Counted from the first letter of the stretch, positions 1-7,092 are shown. The stretch is DNA of 9,436 nucleotides from an uncultured Schwartzia sp. (GCA_905372875.1 CAJPQU010000079.1:1-9436); one strand, 5' to 3'. Program-made: numbers and translations. Notes: generated by a model from the sequence alone, not told the origin.

Positions 1-1224
1 CTCCAAGGCTTCGCCCATCGTCACCCCGGCGATGGCGGAAAGCGGCGCCGCCTCGGGAAATACATTGGGAATGACGGGATCGTCCGGCCATGTCTCCACC
101 CGCAGAAACTGCACCACTTTATTAAGGCGGCCTTCCTGGTGCTGTTGCGTCTGGGCGTGCATATCGGTAGTTCCCACGGCGGCCACGGGTGTTCGGCCAT
201 AATGCACCACCCGCCCCTCGCGATTCCGTTCTTTCCCCAAGGATTCCGCTAAAAGCTGGATGTACCATTCGGCTAGAGATTTCAGATCGTCGCCATAGGG
301 CATCATGACTTCAATATCCCGCCCGTACTTTTCCGCCGCCAGGAATTTGAGCGCCGCGTTGAGCATCGCCGGGTTCTGCCACACTTCATCCTTTTGACAA
401 CTTTCATCCATGGCCCGCGCCCCCGCCAAAAATCCCTCGATATCAAATCCGATACAAACCCCCAGGGAAAGTCCCACCTCGGAAAAAACAGAAAAACGCC
501 CCCCCACGCCGTCAGGGACAGAGAACATCGGCCATCCTTTCTCCGCCGCCAACCGGTGAAGGAGCGTGGGCGATTCTATCGCGGGATCGGTGACAGCCGT
601 CACCGACAGGCGAATGTCAGCGGTCCGTCCTAAACGATCATAGAGGAGCATAAAATTCGACATGGTATCCAAGGTGCTGCCGGACTTTGAGATCACCAGA
701 AGAAGGACATGGAGCGGGCGCCCCGCATGGGACTTCACGCGGACCGCCCGCCGCGTCAGATGGGCGATGAGATCCGTCGCGCGGCGGGGATCCATATTGT
801 TCCCGCTGAAATAAACCTCCGGCCAGCCACCGCGCTCGGCGCGCGACTTCTCGTTCCAAAACGCGCCCCCCGTCACGTCAAAGAGAACCCGATTCCCCAG
901 ATAAGAGCCGCCGATGCCCAGCGACACCACAACATCAACGTTTTCTCGAACCTCTTCCCCAAAGGCCTTCAACCGCTTTAAGGAAACAGGAGAATTCAGA
1001 TGCCCTTCCGCCACGTAGGGGAGCTCGGAAAACAGCACCTTTTCCGGCGCGCCGTCTTTAGCACGATGACCGCGCACGAGACCGGTGCGGCGCATGCCCG
1101 CTACGGCGTGATGGGCCGCTGTAAGGCGCGGCGTCAGCGCCTCGACATCCTCTATCGTCACGCACCCCGCGCCGACCAGATTCGTATAATCAAAAGAAAA
1201 GCCCGAAGGCAGGGTCAGTCTCAT
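1..1224 (-). CDS. pgi: Glucose-6-phosphate isomerase, 3' end cut by window
   Basis: Interconverts glucose-6-phosphate and fructose-6-phosphate in the cytoplasm. The frame is open from the ATG at 1224-1222 to position 1, giving 408 residues without a stop; the C-terminus, including the catalytic lysine expected near the end, lies outside the window. Visible family motifs are SLGIGGSYLG (101-110), SGNNMDP (140-146), the sugar-phosphate loop ISKSGST (178-184), GVGGRFSVFSEVG (239-251, a PGI signature), LLAESLGKERN (324-334, carrying the presumed catalytic Glu326) and GTTDMHAQTQ (351-360). The start is supported by AGGAG eight bases upstream. The ATG overlaps the galU stop as ATGA, so the two genes are probably translationally coupled. 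Here the enzyme links glycolysis or gluconeogenesis to the UDP-sugar genes upstream. The family call is secure; only the full length is unknown. Confidence 0.95.
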   Translation of the reverse strand, partial: MRLTLPSGFSFDYTNLVGAGCVTIEDVEALTPRLTAAHHAVAGMRRTGLVRGHRAKDGAPEKVLFSELPYVAEGHLNSPVSLKRLKAFGEEVRENVDVVVSLGIGGSYLGNRVLFDVTGGAFWNEKSRAERGGWPEVYFSGNNMDPRRATDLIAHLTRRAVRVKSHAGRPLHVLLLVISKSGSTLDTMSNFMLLYDRLGRTADIRLSVTAVTDPAIESPTLLHRLAAEKGWPMFSVPDGVGGRFSVFSEVGLSLGVCIGFDIEGFLAGARAMDESCQKDEVWQNPAMLNAALKFLAAEKYGRDIEVMMPYGDDLKSLAEWYIQLLAESLGKERNREGRVVHYGRTPVAAVGTTDMHAQTQQHQEGRLNKVVQFLRVETWPDDPVIPNVFPEAAPLSAIAGVTMGEALE

Positions 1225-2162
1225 GCCTTTCTCTCCTTTTTCCGCCGGATCGCTTCCTTCCGCGTCTTGTCCGCACCAGAACGCTTCGCTTCGATAAGCG
1301 GCCCGAGGGAACGCACCAGATAGGTCATGAAGCGATCCCGCAGTTCCGGACGTTTGAGGGCCTGCTCCACCGTAGCTTCTAAGAAGCCCTCCTTATCCCC
1401 GATGTCGTAACGCCGCCCATCAAATTGATACGCGTAGACCTTCTCCCGGGCGGCCAAGGTGCAAATCGCATCCGTGAGTTGAATTTCCCCTCCCCGTCCC
1501 GGAGCGGTATTCTCCAAGATATCGAAAATTTCCGGCTCGAGCACATAGCGGCCCAGCACCGCCAAATTCGACGGGGCTTCCCCCACCGCGGGCTTCTCCA
1601 CTAAATTGACGGCCTGCCAGACATTTGGCTTCAAGGGCCGCGGAGAGACAATACCGTACTGGGACACCTGATCTTGGGGCACCGGCTGTACCCCTAAGAC
1701 GCTGCCGCCTAATTCCAGGTAGACGTCGATGAGCTGGGACAGGCAAGGCACCGCAGCATCCACCAGATCATCCCCCAAGAGGACAGCGAAAGGCTCATCG
1801 CCCACAAATTGGCGGGCGCATAGCACTGCGTGCCCCAAACCGCGAGCTTCTTTCTGGCGAATAAAGTGAACGGTGATATCGGATATTTCCTCCACCATTT
1901 TCAGCAGATCATATTTCCCCTGGGCGCGCAGCTGCTGTTCCAATTCCAAGGAGCGGTCGAAGTGATCCTCGATGGAGCGCTTATTGCGGCCGGTGATGAT
2001 GAGGATCTCCTCAATCCCCGACGCGATAGCCTCTTCCATGATAAACTGAATGGCCGGCTTATCCACGATAGGCAGCATTTCTTTCGGTTGTGCTTTCGTC
2101 GCCGGAAGAAAGCGCGTCCCTAAGCCCGCCGCCGGGATGATGGCCTTACGGATCTTTTTCAC
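1221..2162 (-). CDS. galU: UTP--glucose-1-phosphate uridylyltransferase
   Basis: Makes UDP-glucose and pyrophosphate from UTP and glucose-1-phosphate in the cytoplasm; UDP-glucose feeds envelope polysaccharides and the GalE reaction. The 313-residue protein has the nucleotidyltransferase start AAGLGTRFLPATKAQPKEM (11-29) followed by LPIVDKP, the metal/nucleotide motif LLGDD (128-132), LVEKP (187-191), RGGEIQLTD (223-231) and GRRYDIGDKEGF (249-260), all typical of bacterial GalU. The start codon is GTG (2162-2160), chosen because AGAGGTG lies seven bases upstream and the protein begins with the expected KKIRKAIIPAAG. The last 21 residues are very basic (11 Lys or Arg) and extend past the conserved core; the end of this tail is encoded by the same bases that form the pgi ribosome binding site. 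It follows the mutase gene by 45 bp and overlaps pgi by 4 bp. Confidence 0.96.
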   Translation of the reverse strand: MKKIRKAIIPAAGLGTRFLPATKAQPKEMLPIVDKPAIQFIMEEAIASGIEEILIITGRNKRSIEDHFDRSLELEQQLRAQGKYDLLKMVEEISDITVHFIRQKEARGLGHAVLCARQFVGDEPFAVLLGDDLVDAAVPCLSQLIDVYLELGGSVLGVQPVPQDQVSQYGIVSPRPLKPNVWQAVNLVEKPAVGEAPSNLAVLGRYVLEPEIFDILENTAPGRGGEIQLTDAICTLAAREKVYAYQFDGRRYDIGDKEGFLEATVEQALKRPELRDRFMTYLVRSLGPLIEAKRSGADKTRKEAIRRKKERKA

Positions 2163-2207
2163 GCGGCTTCACCTCTGTCCTCTCCCAGAATCCCTTTCCC
2201 ATTCCCA

Positions 2208-3560
2208 TCAGCGGCGAATCTTCGTCAGAAGTTCCTCCGTCTTTTCCCGAAGCAGCGCCTCATCGCCCCGGGTCTCCACATTGAGGCGGATGACCGGCTC
2301 CGTATTGGACATCCGAAGGTTAAAGCGCCAAGTGGGAAATTCCACGCTGAGGCCGTCCACCTTGTTGACCTCACCCTGCGGCCCGTATTCTTTTTCCAAG
2401 GCCGCTAAAACCGCCGGCGCATCCGCTACCGTGCTATTGATCTCGCCGCTGCAGGGGAATTTCGCCATGCGCTCCGCCATCAGCGCGGAGAGCGGCTTTC
2501 CCGCTTCGGATACCAGTTCCATCACCAAAAGAAACACCAGCATGCCGCTGTCGCAGAAAGAAAAATCGCGAAAATAATGATGGGCGCTCATCTCGCCGCC
2601 GTACACCGCATCTTCCCGCCGCATCCGATCCTTGATGAAGGCATGGCCGCTCTTGCACATCACCGGGACACCGCCCATCTTCTCCACGATTTCAATCGTA
2701 TTCCACGTCACCCGCGGGTCATAGATGATCTTAGCCCCCGGATGGCGCTTCAAAAACGCCTGCGCTAAAAAGCCTACGATATAGTATCCCTCGATAAATT
2801 GTCCTTTCTCATCAAAAAGGAAGCAACGGTCGAAATCCCCGTCCCAAGCAAATCCCAGATCCGCTTTCGTTTCCCGCACCGCCCGCGCCGTGCTTTCACG
2901 GTTGTCCGGCAGCAGCGGGTTCGGCACGCCGTGGGGGAAATTGCCGTCCGGTTCGGAATAGAGGGGCAGAATTTTTACCGGCAGCCGCTTGGCGAGAGCG
3001 GCGACGATAGGGCCTCCCGCGCCGTTGCCAGTATTCGCCACCACCGTCAAAGGCTTTAAGGCCTTCACATCAATATAGGAGAGAAGATGTTCTACATAGG
3101 GATCCGTGACATCGCACCTCTCTACTTTTCCAGGCGGCGCGGCGGGCGGGGGAAAATCTCCCGCCATGACGGCTTTTTCAACGTCCAAAAGTCCCGTATC
3201 CCGGGAAATGGGACGCGCCCCCTCCCGTACCAGCTTCATGCCGTTATAATTCTTCGGATTGTGACTGGCCGTTACCATGATGCCGCCGTCTAACTGCCAA
3301 TGCGCCGTAGCGAAGTAGATCATCTCCGTACCGCACTGCCCGATGTCCACCACATCGCAGCCCGCCTCCGTGAGCCCCCGGGTGAGTGCCTCACTGATCG
3401 CCGGGCCCGAGAGACGGATATCGTGCCCTACCGCCACACGCTTTGCGCCCAGGAGAGCCACGAAGGCCCGGCCGACACGATAGGCCAGCGTCTCATTCAC
3501 TTCCGTCGGATAGATCCCGCGAATGTCATAAGCCCCAAAGCCTTGGTTGCTGATCTCCAT
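2208..3560 (-). CDS. Phosphoglucomutase/phosphomannomutase
   Basis: An alpha-D-phosphohexomutase that moves the phosphate between C6 and C1 of glucose or mannose, in the cytoplasm. All four family signatures are present in 450 residues, a normal length: an N-terminal YDIRGIYP (11-18), the phosphoserine loop TASHNPKNYNGMKL (97-110, Ser99 being the phosphorylated residue), the metal loop DGDFDR (240-245), the sugar-recognition loop GEMSAHH (322-328) and the phosphate-binding loop RMSNTEPVIR (416-425). The GEMSxHH form suits the dual PMM/PGM group (ManB/AlgC type) rather than GlmM. Beside galU, pgi and galE its likely main job is making glucose-1-phosphate for GalU; mannose specificity cannot be excluded from sequence. 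The start at 3560 is supported by GGAGG eight bases upstream. It is 152 bp downstream of the MATE gene and 45 bp upstream of galU. Confidence 0.94.
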   Translation of the reverse strand: MEISNQGFGAYDIRGIYPTEVNETLAYRVGRAFVALLGAKRVAVGHDIRLSGPAISEALTRGLTEAGCDVVDIGQCGTEMIYFATAHWQLDGGIMVTASHNPKNYNGMKLVREGARPISRDTGLLDVEKAVMAGDFPPPAAPPGKVERCDVTDPYVEHLLSYIDVKALKPLTVVANTGNGAGGPIVAALAKRLPVKILPLYSEPDGNFPHGVPNPLLPDNRESTARAVRETKADLGFAWDGDFDRCFLFDEKGQFIEGYYIVGFLAQAFLKRHPGAKIIYDPRVTWNTIEIVEKMGGVPVMCKSGHAFIKDRMRREDAVYGGEMSAHHYFRDFSFCDSGMLVFLLVMELVSEAGKPLSALMAERMAKFPCSGEINSTVADAPAVLAALEKEYGPQGEVNKVDGLSVEFPTWRFNLRMSNTEPVIRLNVETRGDEALLREKTEELLTKIRR

Positions 3561-3670
3561 CCTTCTTCCCTCCAGCCCCTGAATACGCCCTACCGTCCTA
3601 CGACCTTACGCCTAAAGTTTTCAATTTCTATGTTCTATATCAATGGGCAGAAATCCTTCTCTATTTTATT
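3561..3670 (-). promoter_or_regulatory. AT-rich pgm leader, possible internal promoter
   Basis: This stretch before the mutase gene is clearly more AT-rich than its surroundings. On the minus strand it holds a TAAAAT (3668-3663) that resembles a -10 box but lacks a -35 at the right distance, and a TTGATA (3643-3638) without a good -10 17-18 bp downstream. A promoter for pgm-galU-pgi is plausible from composition and position, but no clean pair of boxes can be named. The end of the stretch carries the GGAGG ribosome binding site of pgm. Confidence 0.3.
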
Positions 3671-3700
3671 AAAATCCGGCAAAGTTTTCTCTGCTGCCGA
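3671..3700 (-). terminator. Possible weak intrinsic terminator after the MATE gene
   Basis: Twelve bases after the MATE stop, TCGGCA can pair with TGCCGG (five Watson-Crick pairs and one G-T) around a 13-base loop, followed by ATTTT. The stem is short, the loop large and the T-run brief, so termination would be partial at best. If real, it would lower read-through from the galE-MATE genes into the pgm-galU-pgi genes. Confidence 0.3.
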
Positions 3701-3712
3701 CAACTGATCCCT

Positions 3713-5065
3713 TCAGCCGGCCTTTTCTTCCGCAATCGGATCGCGCAGGGTGCGGCGAACCCAGAAATAAGCCGGCACGAGGGGCAGACAGGCGCCCAGC
3801 CACGCCAGAGGATTCGCCAGACATGCGCCCAGATAGCCGAACCGATCGATCAAAAAAAATGCCGCCCCCGCCCGCATCAGCAGCTCCATAAAACCAGCCA
3901 ATGTGGGGACAAAAGTCTGTCCCAGCCCTTGCAGTGTGAAGCGAAAAATAAAGAGCAGCGACAAGAGAAGATAACAGGCGCCGTCCACGGCCAGGTAAAG
4001 ATGGCCGTAAGAAATCACCTGCGCCTCCTCGGGGCCAACGAAGAGCGCAATGAGTTCCCCGCCGCCAAAATACATCAAGAGCCCTACGGCAATGCTGAAC
4101 GTCCCCGACATCAAAATACCGGTGCGCACCCCGGCCCGGATGCGCGCGAATTGTCCCGCACCATAATTTTGCGCCGTGTAAGCCGCCATGGCCATGCCAA
4201 AGGACATCATGGGCATGACCCCGATGGTGTCCACCTTTTGCGCTGCCGAATAAGCCGCCACCGCCACTGGCCCCAGATGATTGAGGGGCACCTGCAGGAT
4301 AATGGCCCCCAAAGCGATAACCGAACCCTGAAAGCCCATGGGGAGTCCCAATCGTAAATGCTGCTGGAGCATCCGAAGGGAAAAACGCCAGTCTTCCCGC
4401 CGGGGCCAAAGCGCAGGAACATGGTGGCGAATATACCAAAGGCCAAAGATATTGGCCACCACCTGGGAAGCAGCCGTGGCCAGCGCCGCCCCCGGCACCC
4501 CTAAAGCCAATCCTAAGATAAAGAGCGGCTCAAATAATATGTTCAGTGTCAGCCCCAAAGCCAGCAGCCAAGTGGGCGTCCGGCTGTCGCCCAACGCCCG
4601 GATGAGATTGGCCTGCATGGAAAAAAGCATGAGAAACGGCGCGTTGGCGCCGATGATACTGATGAACGTCACCGCATCTTCCAAAATTTCCGGCGGCGTC
4701 TGCATGAGAAGCAGCACCGGGCGCGCCCCTAAAACACTGACCGCCGCCACCGTCACCCCGATGAGTGCCGCCAACAAAAAACAGGCGGCGGCGCTCTTTC
4801 GCACCCCCGCCATGTCCCGCGCCCCATAGCGCTGGCCGGTGTAAATAGAAAGTCCCGTGGCCGTCCCGATGACAAATCCCATCAAAAGGAACATGAGGCC
4901 ACCGGTGCAGCCCACCGCCGCCAGCGCCTCCACCCCTAAAAAACGCCCTACCACTAAGGTGTCCACGAAAGCGTACATCTGCTGGAAAATATTCCCCGCT
5001 AAGAGGGGGAGCGTAAAACCCCAGATTAGGCGCGCCGGGCTGCCCTCTGTCAACATCTTCGCCAT
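3713..5065 (-). CDS. MATE-family multidrug/metabolite efflux transporter
   Basis: A cation-driven antiporter of the MOP superfamily in the inner membrane. The 450-residue protein has about twelve hydrophobic segments in two halves. The first half holds the hallmark MYAFVDTLVVGRFLG (30-44) and GQRYGARD (77-84); the second half repeats the latter as AQNYGAGQ (298-305), as expected from the MATE internal duplication. RALGDSRTP (156-164) is another typical MATE loop. A short cytoplasmic tail ends the protein. The start at 5065 has AGAGGT four bases upstream and lies 9 bp after the ElyC-like stop, whose TGA abuts this ribosome binding site, so the pair is almost certainly co-transcribed and coupled. 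The substrate cannot be read from sequence. Placement among UDP-sugar genes could mean an envelope-related substrate, but MATE genes occur in many contexts, so this is only a guess. Confidence 0.92.
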   Translation of the reverse strand: MAKMLTEGSPARLIWGFTLPLLAGNIFQQMYAFVDTLVVGRFLGVEALAAVGCTGGLMFLLMGFVIGTATGLSIYTGQRYGARDMAGVRKSAAACFLLAALIGVTVAAVSVLGARPVLLLMQTPPEILEDAVTFISIIGANAPFLMLFSMQANLIRALGDSRTPTWLLALGLTLNILFEPLFILGLALGVPGAALATAASQVVANIFGLWYIRHHVPALWPRREDWRFSLRMLQQHLRLGLPMGFQGSVIALGAIILQVPLNHLGPVAVAAYSAAQKVDTIGVMPMMSFGMAMAAYTAQNYGAGQFARIRAGVRTGILMSGTFSIAVGLLMYFGGGELIALFVGPEEAQVISYGHLYLAVDGACYLLLSLLFIFRFTLQGLGQTFVPTLAGFMELLMRAGAAFFLIDRFGYLGACLANPLAWLGACLPLVPAYFWVRRTLRDPIAEEKAG

Positions 5066-5074
5066 AAGGACCTC

Positions 5075-5833
5075 TCATTCAAAGAAGATCGTCACCAGCG
5101 TCCGCAGCCGCTCCTGAAGCACCACGGCACTGGCCGACAAGGCGTCCGACTGTGGCCGAAGCCGGGAATAATGGAAAACCCGCGGCTTCTGATTCGTCCA
5201 AAAATCCGCCGGATAAGGAACGACTTCTATCCCCTGTTTCGCAAAATTGAGAACCGAACGGGGCATGTGAAAGGCTGAGGTCACTAAAATAGGCCGGGAA
5301 AACCCTTTCTCCCGGAGAATTTGTGCCGAATAGCGGGCATTTTGCGTCGTATTTTGACTTTTCGTTTCGAGAAGGATATCCTCCTCCGGCACACCCAGCC
5401 CCACCAAAACCCGGCGAGCAATGAGGGCCTCCGTCCCGCTGTCCGCATAGACCTGCCCCCCGGAAAGGAGAATGGGAATATGAAGCCGCCGCCAGAGACG
5501 CGCCGCTGTCAGAAGGCGGTTGGCCGGGCTGGAAGAGAGCGTCCCCACACCGTCCACATCCGGCGTATCTCCCATGGCCCCGCCGCCCAGCATAACGATC
5601 ACATCTCCGGCGGGATAAGCCGGCGGTTCATATTGATTTTCCAGTCCGCGCAGGAGAGCATCCGCCACCAGGCTGGTGGAAAGAAGATAAAAGGCAAAGG
5701 TCACGACAAAAACAGCGCCGGCAATCTGCCGCGCCCGCCGCCGCCACGCCCAGAAAGCAATCCCAAAGAGCAGCACGAAGAAGATCCCCGGGGGCAAAAT
5801 AAAGCTGGCGCCAAATTTTAAAAGGTATATCAT
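5075..5833 (-). CDS. ElyC/YdcF/SanA-like DUF218 membrane protein
   Basis: A 252-residue protein of the YdcF/ElyC type. Two membrane segments (about 8-30 and 36-57), separated by a basic RRRAR turn, are followed by a DUF218 domain: DVIVMLGGG (77-85), SPANRLLTAARLWR (102-115), ILLSGG (121-126), ETKSQNTTQNA (156-166) and VTSAFHMPRS (184-193) followed by a short Val-Val-Pro-Tyr-Pro strand. The architecture matches E. coli ElyC, reported as needed for normal peptidoglycan/envelope biogenesis; the biochemical activity of the family is uncertain. The domain should face outward if the RRRAR turn is cytoplasmic. I start it at ATG 5833-5831 because AAGGGAG lies seven bases upstream and the N-terminus then begins directly with the first membrane segment. 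An in-frame ATG at 5905 would add 24 polar residues but has no well-placed ribosome binding site and lies right behind a GC hairpin. Only 9 bp separate it from the MATE gene. Confidence 0.88.
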   Translation of the reverse strand: MIYLLKFGASFILPPGIFFVLLFGIAFWAWRRRARQIAGAVFVVTFAFYLLSTSLVADALLRGLENQYEPPAYPAGDVIVMLGGGAMGDTPDVDGVGTLSSSPANRLLTAARLWRRLHIPILLSGGQVYADSGTEALIARRVLVGLGVPEEDILLETKSQNTTQNARYSAQILREKGFSRPILVTSAFHMPRSVLNFAKQGIEVVPYPADFWTNQKPRVFHYSRLRPQSDALSASAVVLQERLRTLVTIFFE

Positions 5834-6016
5834 AAAGCCGCTCCCTTCAGAGAGTATCTCTTCGGCCCCAATGCTCTGAAACCGCTGCTTTTCCCCCAGC
5901 TTCATCGGCGGCGCACCGCCATCTCCGGTGGTCGCAGCCTTCTCTCCGCAGCACTACAGGACGGCGAGGAAGCCACCCCCCGTCCTTCTCCCCGGCCCAA
6001 TCATCAGCGATGTATT
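5834..6016 (-). other. Structured 183-bp spacer between galE and the ElyC-like gene
   Basis: No convincing promoter is visible. The minus-strand transcript could form several hairpins: GGACGG/CCGTCC with an inner 4-bp stem (5959-5985), GGCGG/CCGCC around a 4-base loop just before the alternative ATG at 5905, and a 7-bp TTCAGAG/CTCTGAA pair (5846-5852 with 5874-5880) ending beside the ElyC-like ribosome binding site. None is followed by a run of T, so none is a standard intrinsic terminator. A 57-codon ORF (6020-5847) starts in an ATGA overlap with the galE stop and fills the gap. It is Trp- and Arg-rich and matches nothing I recognise, so I do not call it a gene. Confidence 0.45.
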
Positions 6017-6946
6017 TCATGGGACCTGTCCCTTAAAATACCCATAGGTACGCCGCAGCCCTTCCGCCAAAGAAACCTCCGGCTGCCAGCCGAGATACCG
6101 CTTCGCCTGTTCGTTGGCCAGTGATGACTTATAGATATCGCCGGGGCGTTCCGGCCCATATTGCGGGACGATTGCACGCCCGGCAGCCTTCGCCAGTAGC
6201 TCCACCAGCGTCCGCAGGCTCGTCTGTGATTCGGTGGAAAGATTATAGGCCGCATTGGGCGACGAAGTAAGGAGAGCGGCTCGAATACCCGCTGCGATAT
6301 CCCCCGCGTAGACGAAATCCCGCGTCTGTTCACCATCGCCGAAAATCGTCAATGGCTCCCCCTTCGCCGCCGCTCGGGCGAAAATGCTGATGACGCCTCC
6401 CTCGCCTCCGTCGCCCTGCCGCTCGCCGTAGACATTCGCGAAACGCAGCACGACGTAATCAAGGCCAAAAAGGCGCTGGTACAGCGCCAAATATCCCTCC
6501 GCCGTCACCTTGCTCAGGCCGTAAAAGGACAGCGGTGCCAAGGCCCGGGATTCTCCAATGGGAAGCTCGCTTTCCCGCACGTCTCCGTAAGCGGCAGCTG
6601 TCGAGGCAAAAATGATCCGCCGGACGCCGCTCTGACGCGCTGCTTCCAGCACCTGTATTGTCCCCAGGACATTCTGCCGGGCATCAAAGGACGGATCCTC
6701 CACCGAGGCGTTCACCATCGTCTGCCCCGCCAGATGAACGATGGCGTCAAACTGTCCTGCCGCCACCGTATCCCTCAGCGACGCGTCCAAGACATCGGCC
6801 ACGATGAGCTTTACCTCCGGGGGCAAATTCTCCCGCCGCCCCACGGACAAATTGTCCAAAGCCACCGGCTCGTCTCCTGCCGCCCGTAAATGCGCCGCCA
6901 AATGAGAGCCGATAAACCCCGCGCCCCCGGTAATCAAAACCTTCAT
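6017..6946 (-). CDS. galE: NAD-dependent UDP-glucose 4-epimerase-type SDR
   Basis: An extended short-chain dehydrogenase that probably interconverts UDP-glucose and UDP-galactose in the cytoplasm, using tightly bound NAD. The 309-residue protein has the Rossmann motif GGAGFIG (7-13), an acidic residue for the NAD ribose (Asp31), a Ser/Thr active-site strand ASTAAAYGD (114-122, presumed catalytic Thr116), the YxxxK pair Tyr142/Lys146 in FYGLSK, RFANVYGERQ (168-177) and GDGEQTRDFVYAGDIA (203-218). It is shorter than the 338-residue E. coli enzyme and resembles the compact GalE-like group, so UDP-GlcNAc or another NDP-sugar is possible. I start at ATG 6946-6944: GAGGAG lies nine bases upstream and the Rossmann fold begins at once. 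The longer frame to ATG 7030 has no ribosome binding site and begins only a few bases after the predicted transcription start. It is the first gene after the promoter at 7041-7069. Confidence 0.88.
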   Translation of the reverse strand: MKVLITGGAGFIGSHLAAHLRAAGDEPVALDNLSVGRRENLPPEVKLIVADVLDASLRDTVAAGQFDAIVHLAGQTMVNASVEDPSFDARQNVLGTIQVLEAARQSGVRRIIFASTAAAYGDVRESELPIGESRALAPLSFYGLSKVTAEGYLALYQRLFGLDYVVLRFANVYGERQGDGGEGGVISIFARAAAKGEPLTIFGDGEQTRDFVYAGDIAAGIRAALLTSSPNAAYNLSTESQTSLRTLVELLAKAAGRAIVPQYGPERPGDIYKSSLANEQAKRYLGWQPEVSLAEGLRRTYGYFKGQVP

Positions 6947-7034
6947 CCCATATCGCTCCTCGAATCCCCGGAAAAGCAGCCAAATCGGCCGCTGCCGGGA
7001 AATGTTTTGCTCTTCGCCCCAGGGGCGCATCGCT
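6947..7034 (-). promoter_or_regulatory. galE 5' leader with dyad and stem-loop
   Basis: About 88 bases separate the predicted transcription start (near 7034) from the galE ATG. Just after the start lies a perfect 13-bp dyad, CGCCCC-A-GGGGCG (7015-7027 on the plus strand), which could be an operator or a 5' stabilising hairpin. Further on, CCCG plus GCAGC can pair with GCTGC and CGGG across a TTTTC bulge (within about 6966-7000). The GAGGAG ribosome binding site follows the stem. The structures are seen in the sequence; any regulatory role is inference, and no known riboswitch is recognised. Confidence 0.4.
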
Positions 7035-7040
7035 TACTTT

Positions 7041-7069
7041 ATGATAGAAAGGATTTCCCCGCCTGTCAA
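7041..7069 (-). promoter_or_regulatory. Sigma-A/sigma-70 promoter for the galE run
   Basis: On the minus strand a perfect -35 box TTGACA (7069-7064) and a -10 box TATCAT (7046-7041, 5 of 6 matches) are separated by exactly 17 bp. Transcription should start near 7034. The site is 24 bp beyond the stop of the AEC permease and directs transcription into galE and probably the five genes that follow. It is the best promoter in the window. Confidence 0.85.
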
Positions 7070-7092
7070 CTTCTTCTCCTCACGGCCCGCCG

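Noticed and set aside
394..1323. Several plus-strand frames of 79-107 codons opposite pgi
   Set aside because: Arg/Pro/His-rich translations without motifs, opposite a continuous Pgi frame that carries all expected signatures.
3669..4439. Minus-strand 256-codon frame inside the MATE gene, running past its stop
   Set aside because: Its Gly/Ala/Arg-rich product is a frame-shifted copy of the MATE coding sequence; the MATE frame has a full set of membrane segments and family motifs.
5834..5905. N-terminal extension of the ElyC-like protein to the ATG at 5905
   Set aside because: The extension is polar, lies ahead of the first membrane segment, and its ATG directly follows a GC hairpin without a well-spaced ribosome binding site; the ATG at 5833 has AAGGGAG at a good distance.
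6947..7030. N-terminal extension of GalE to the ATG at 7030
   Set aside because: That ATG lies about four bases after the predicted transcription start with no ribosome binding site, and the extra 28 residues precede the Rossmann strand that normally begins the protein.
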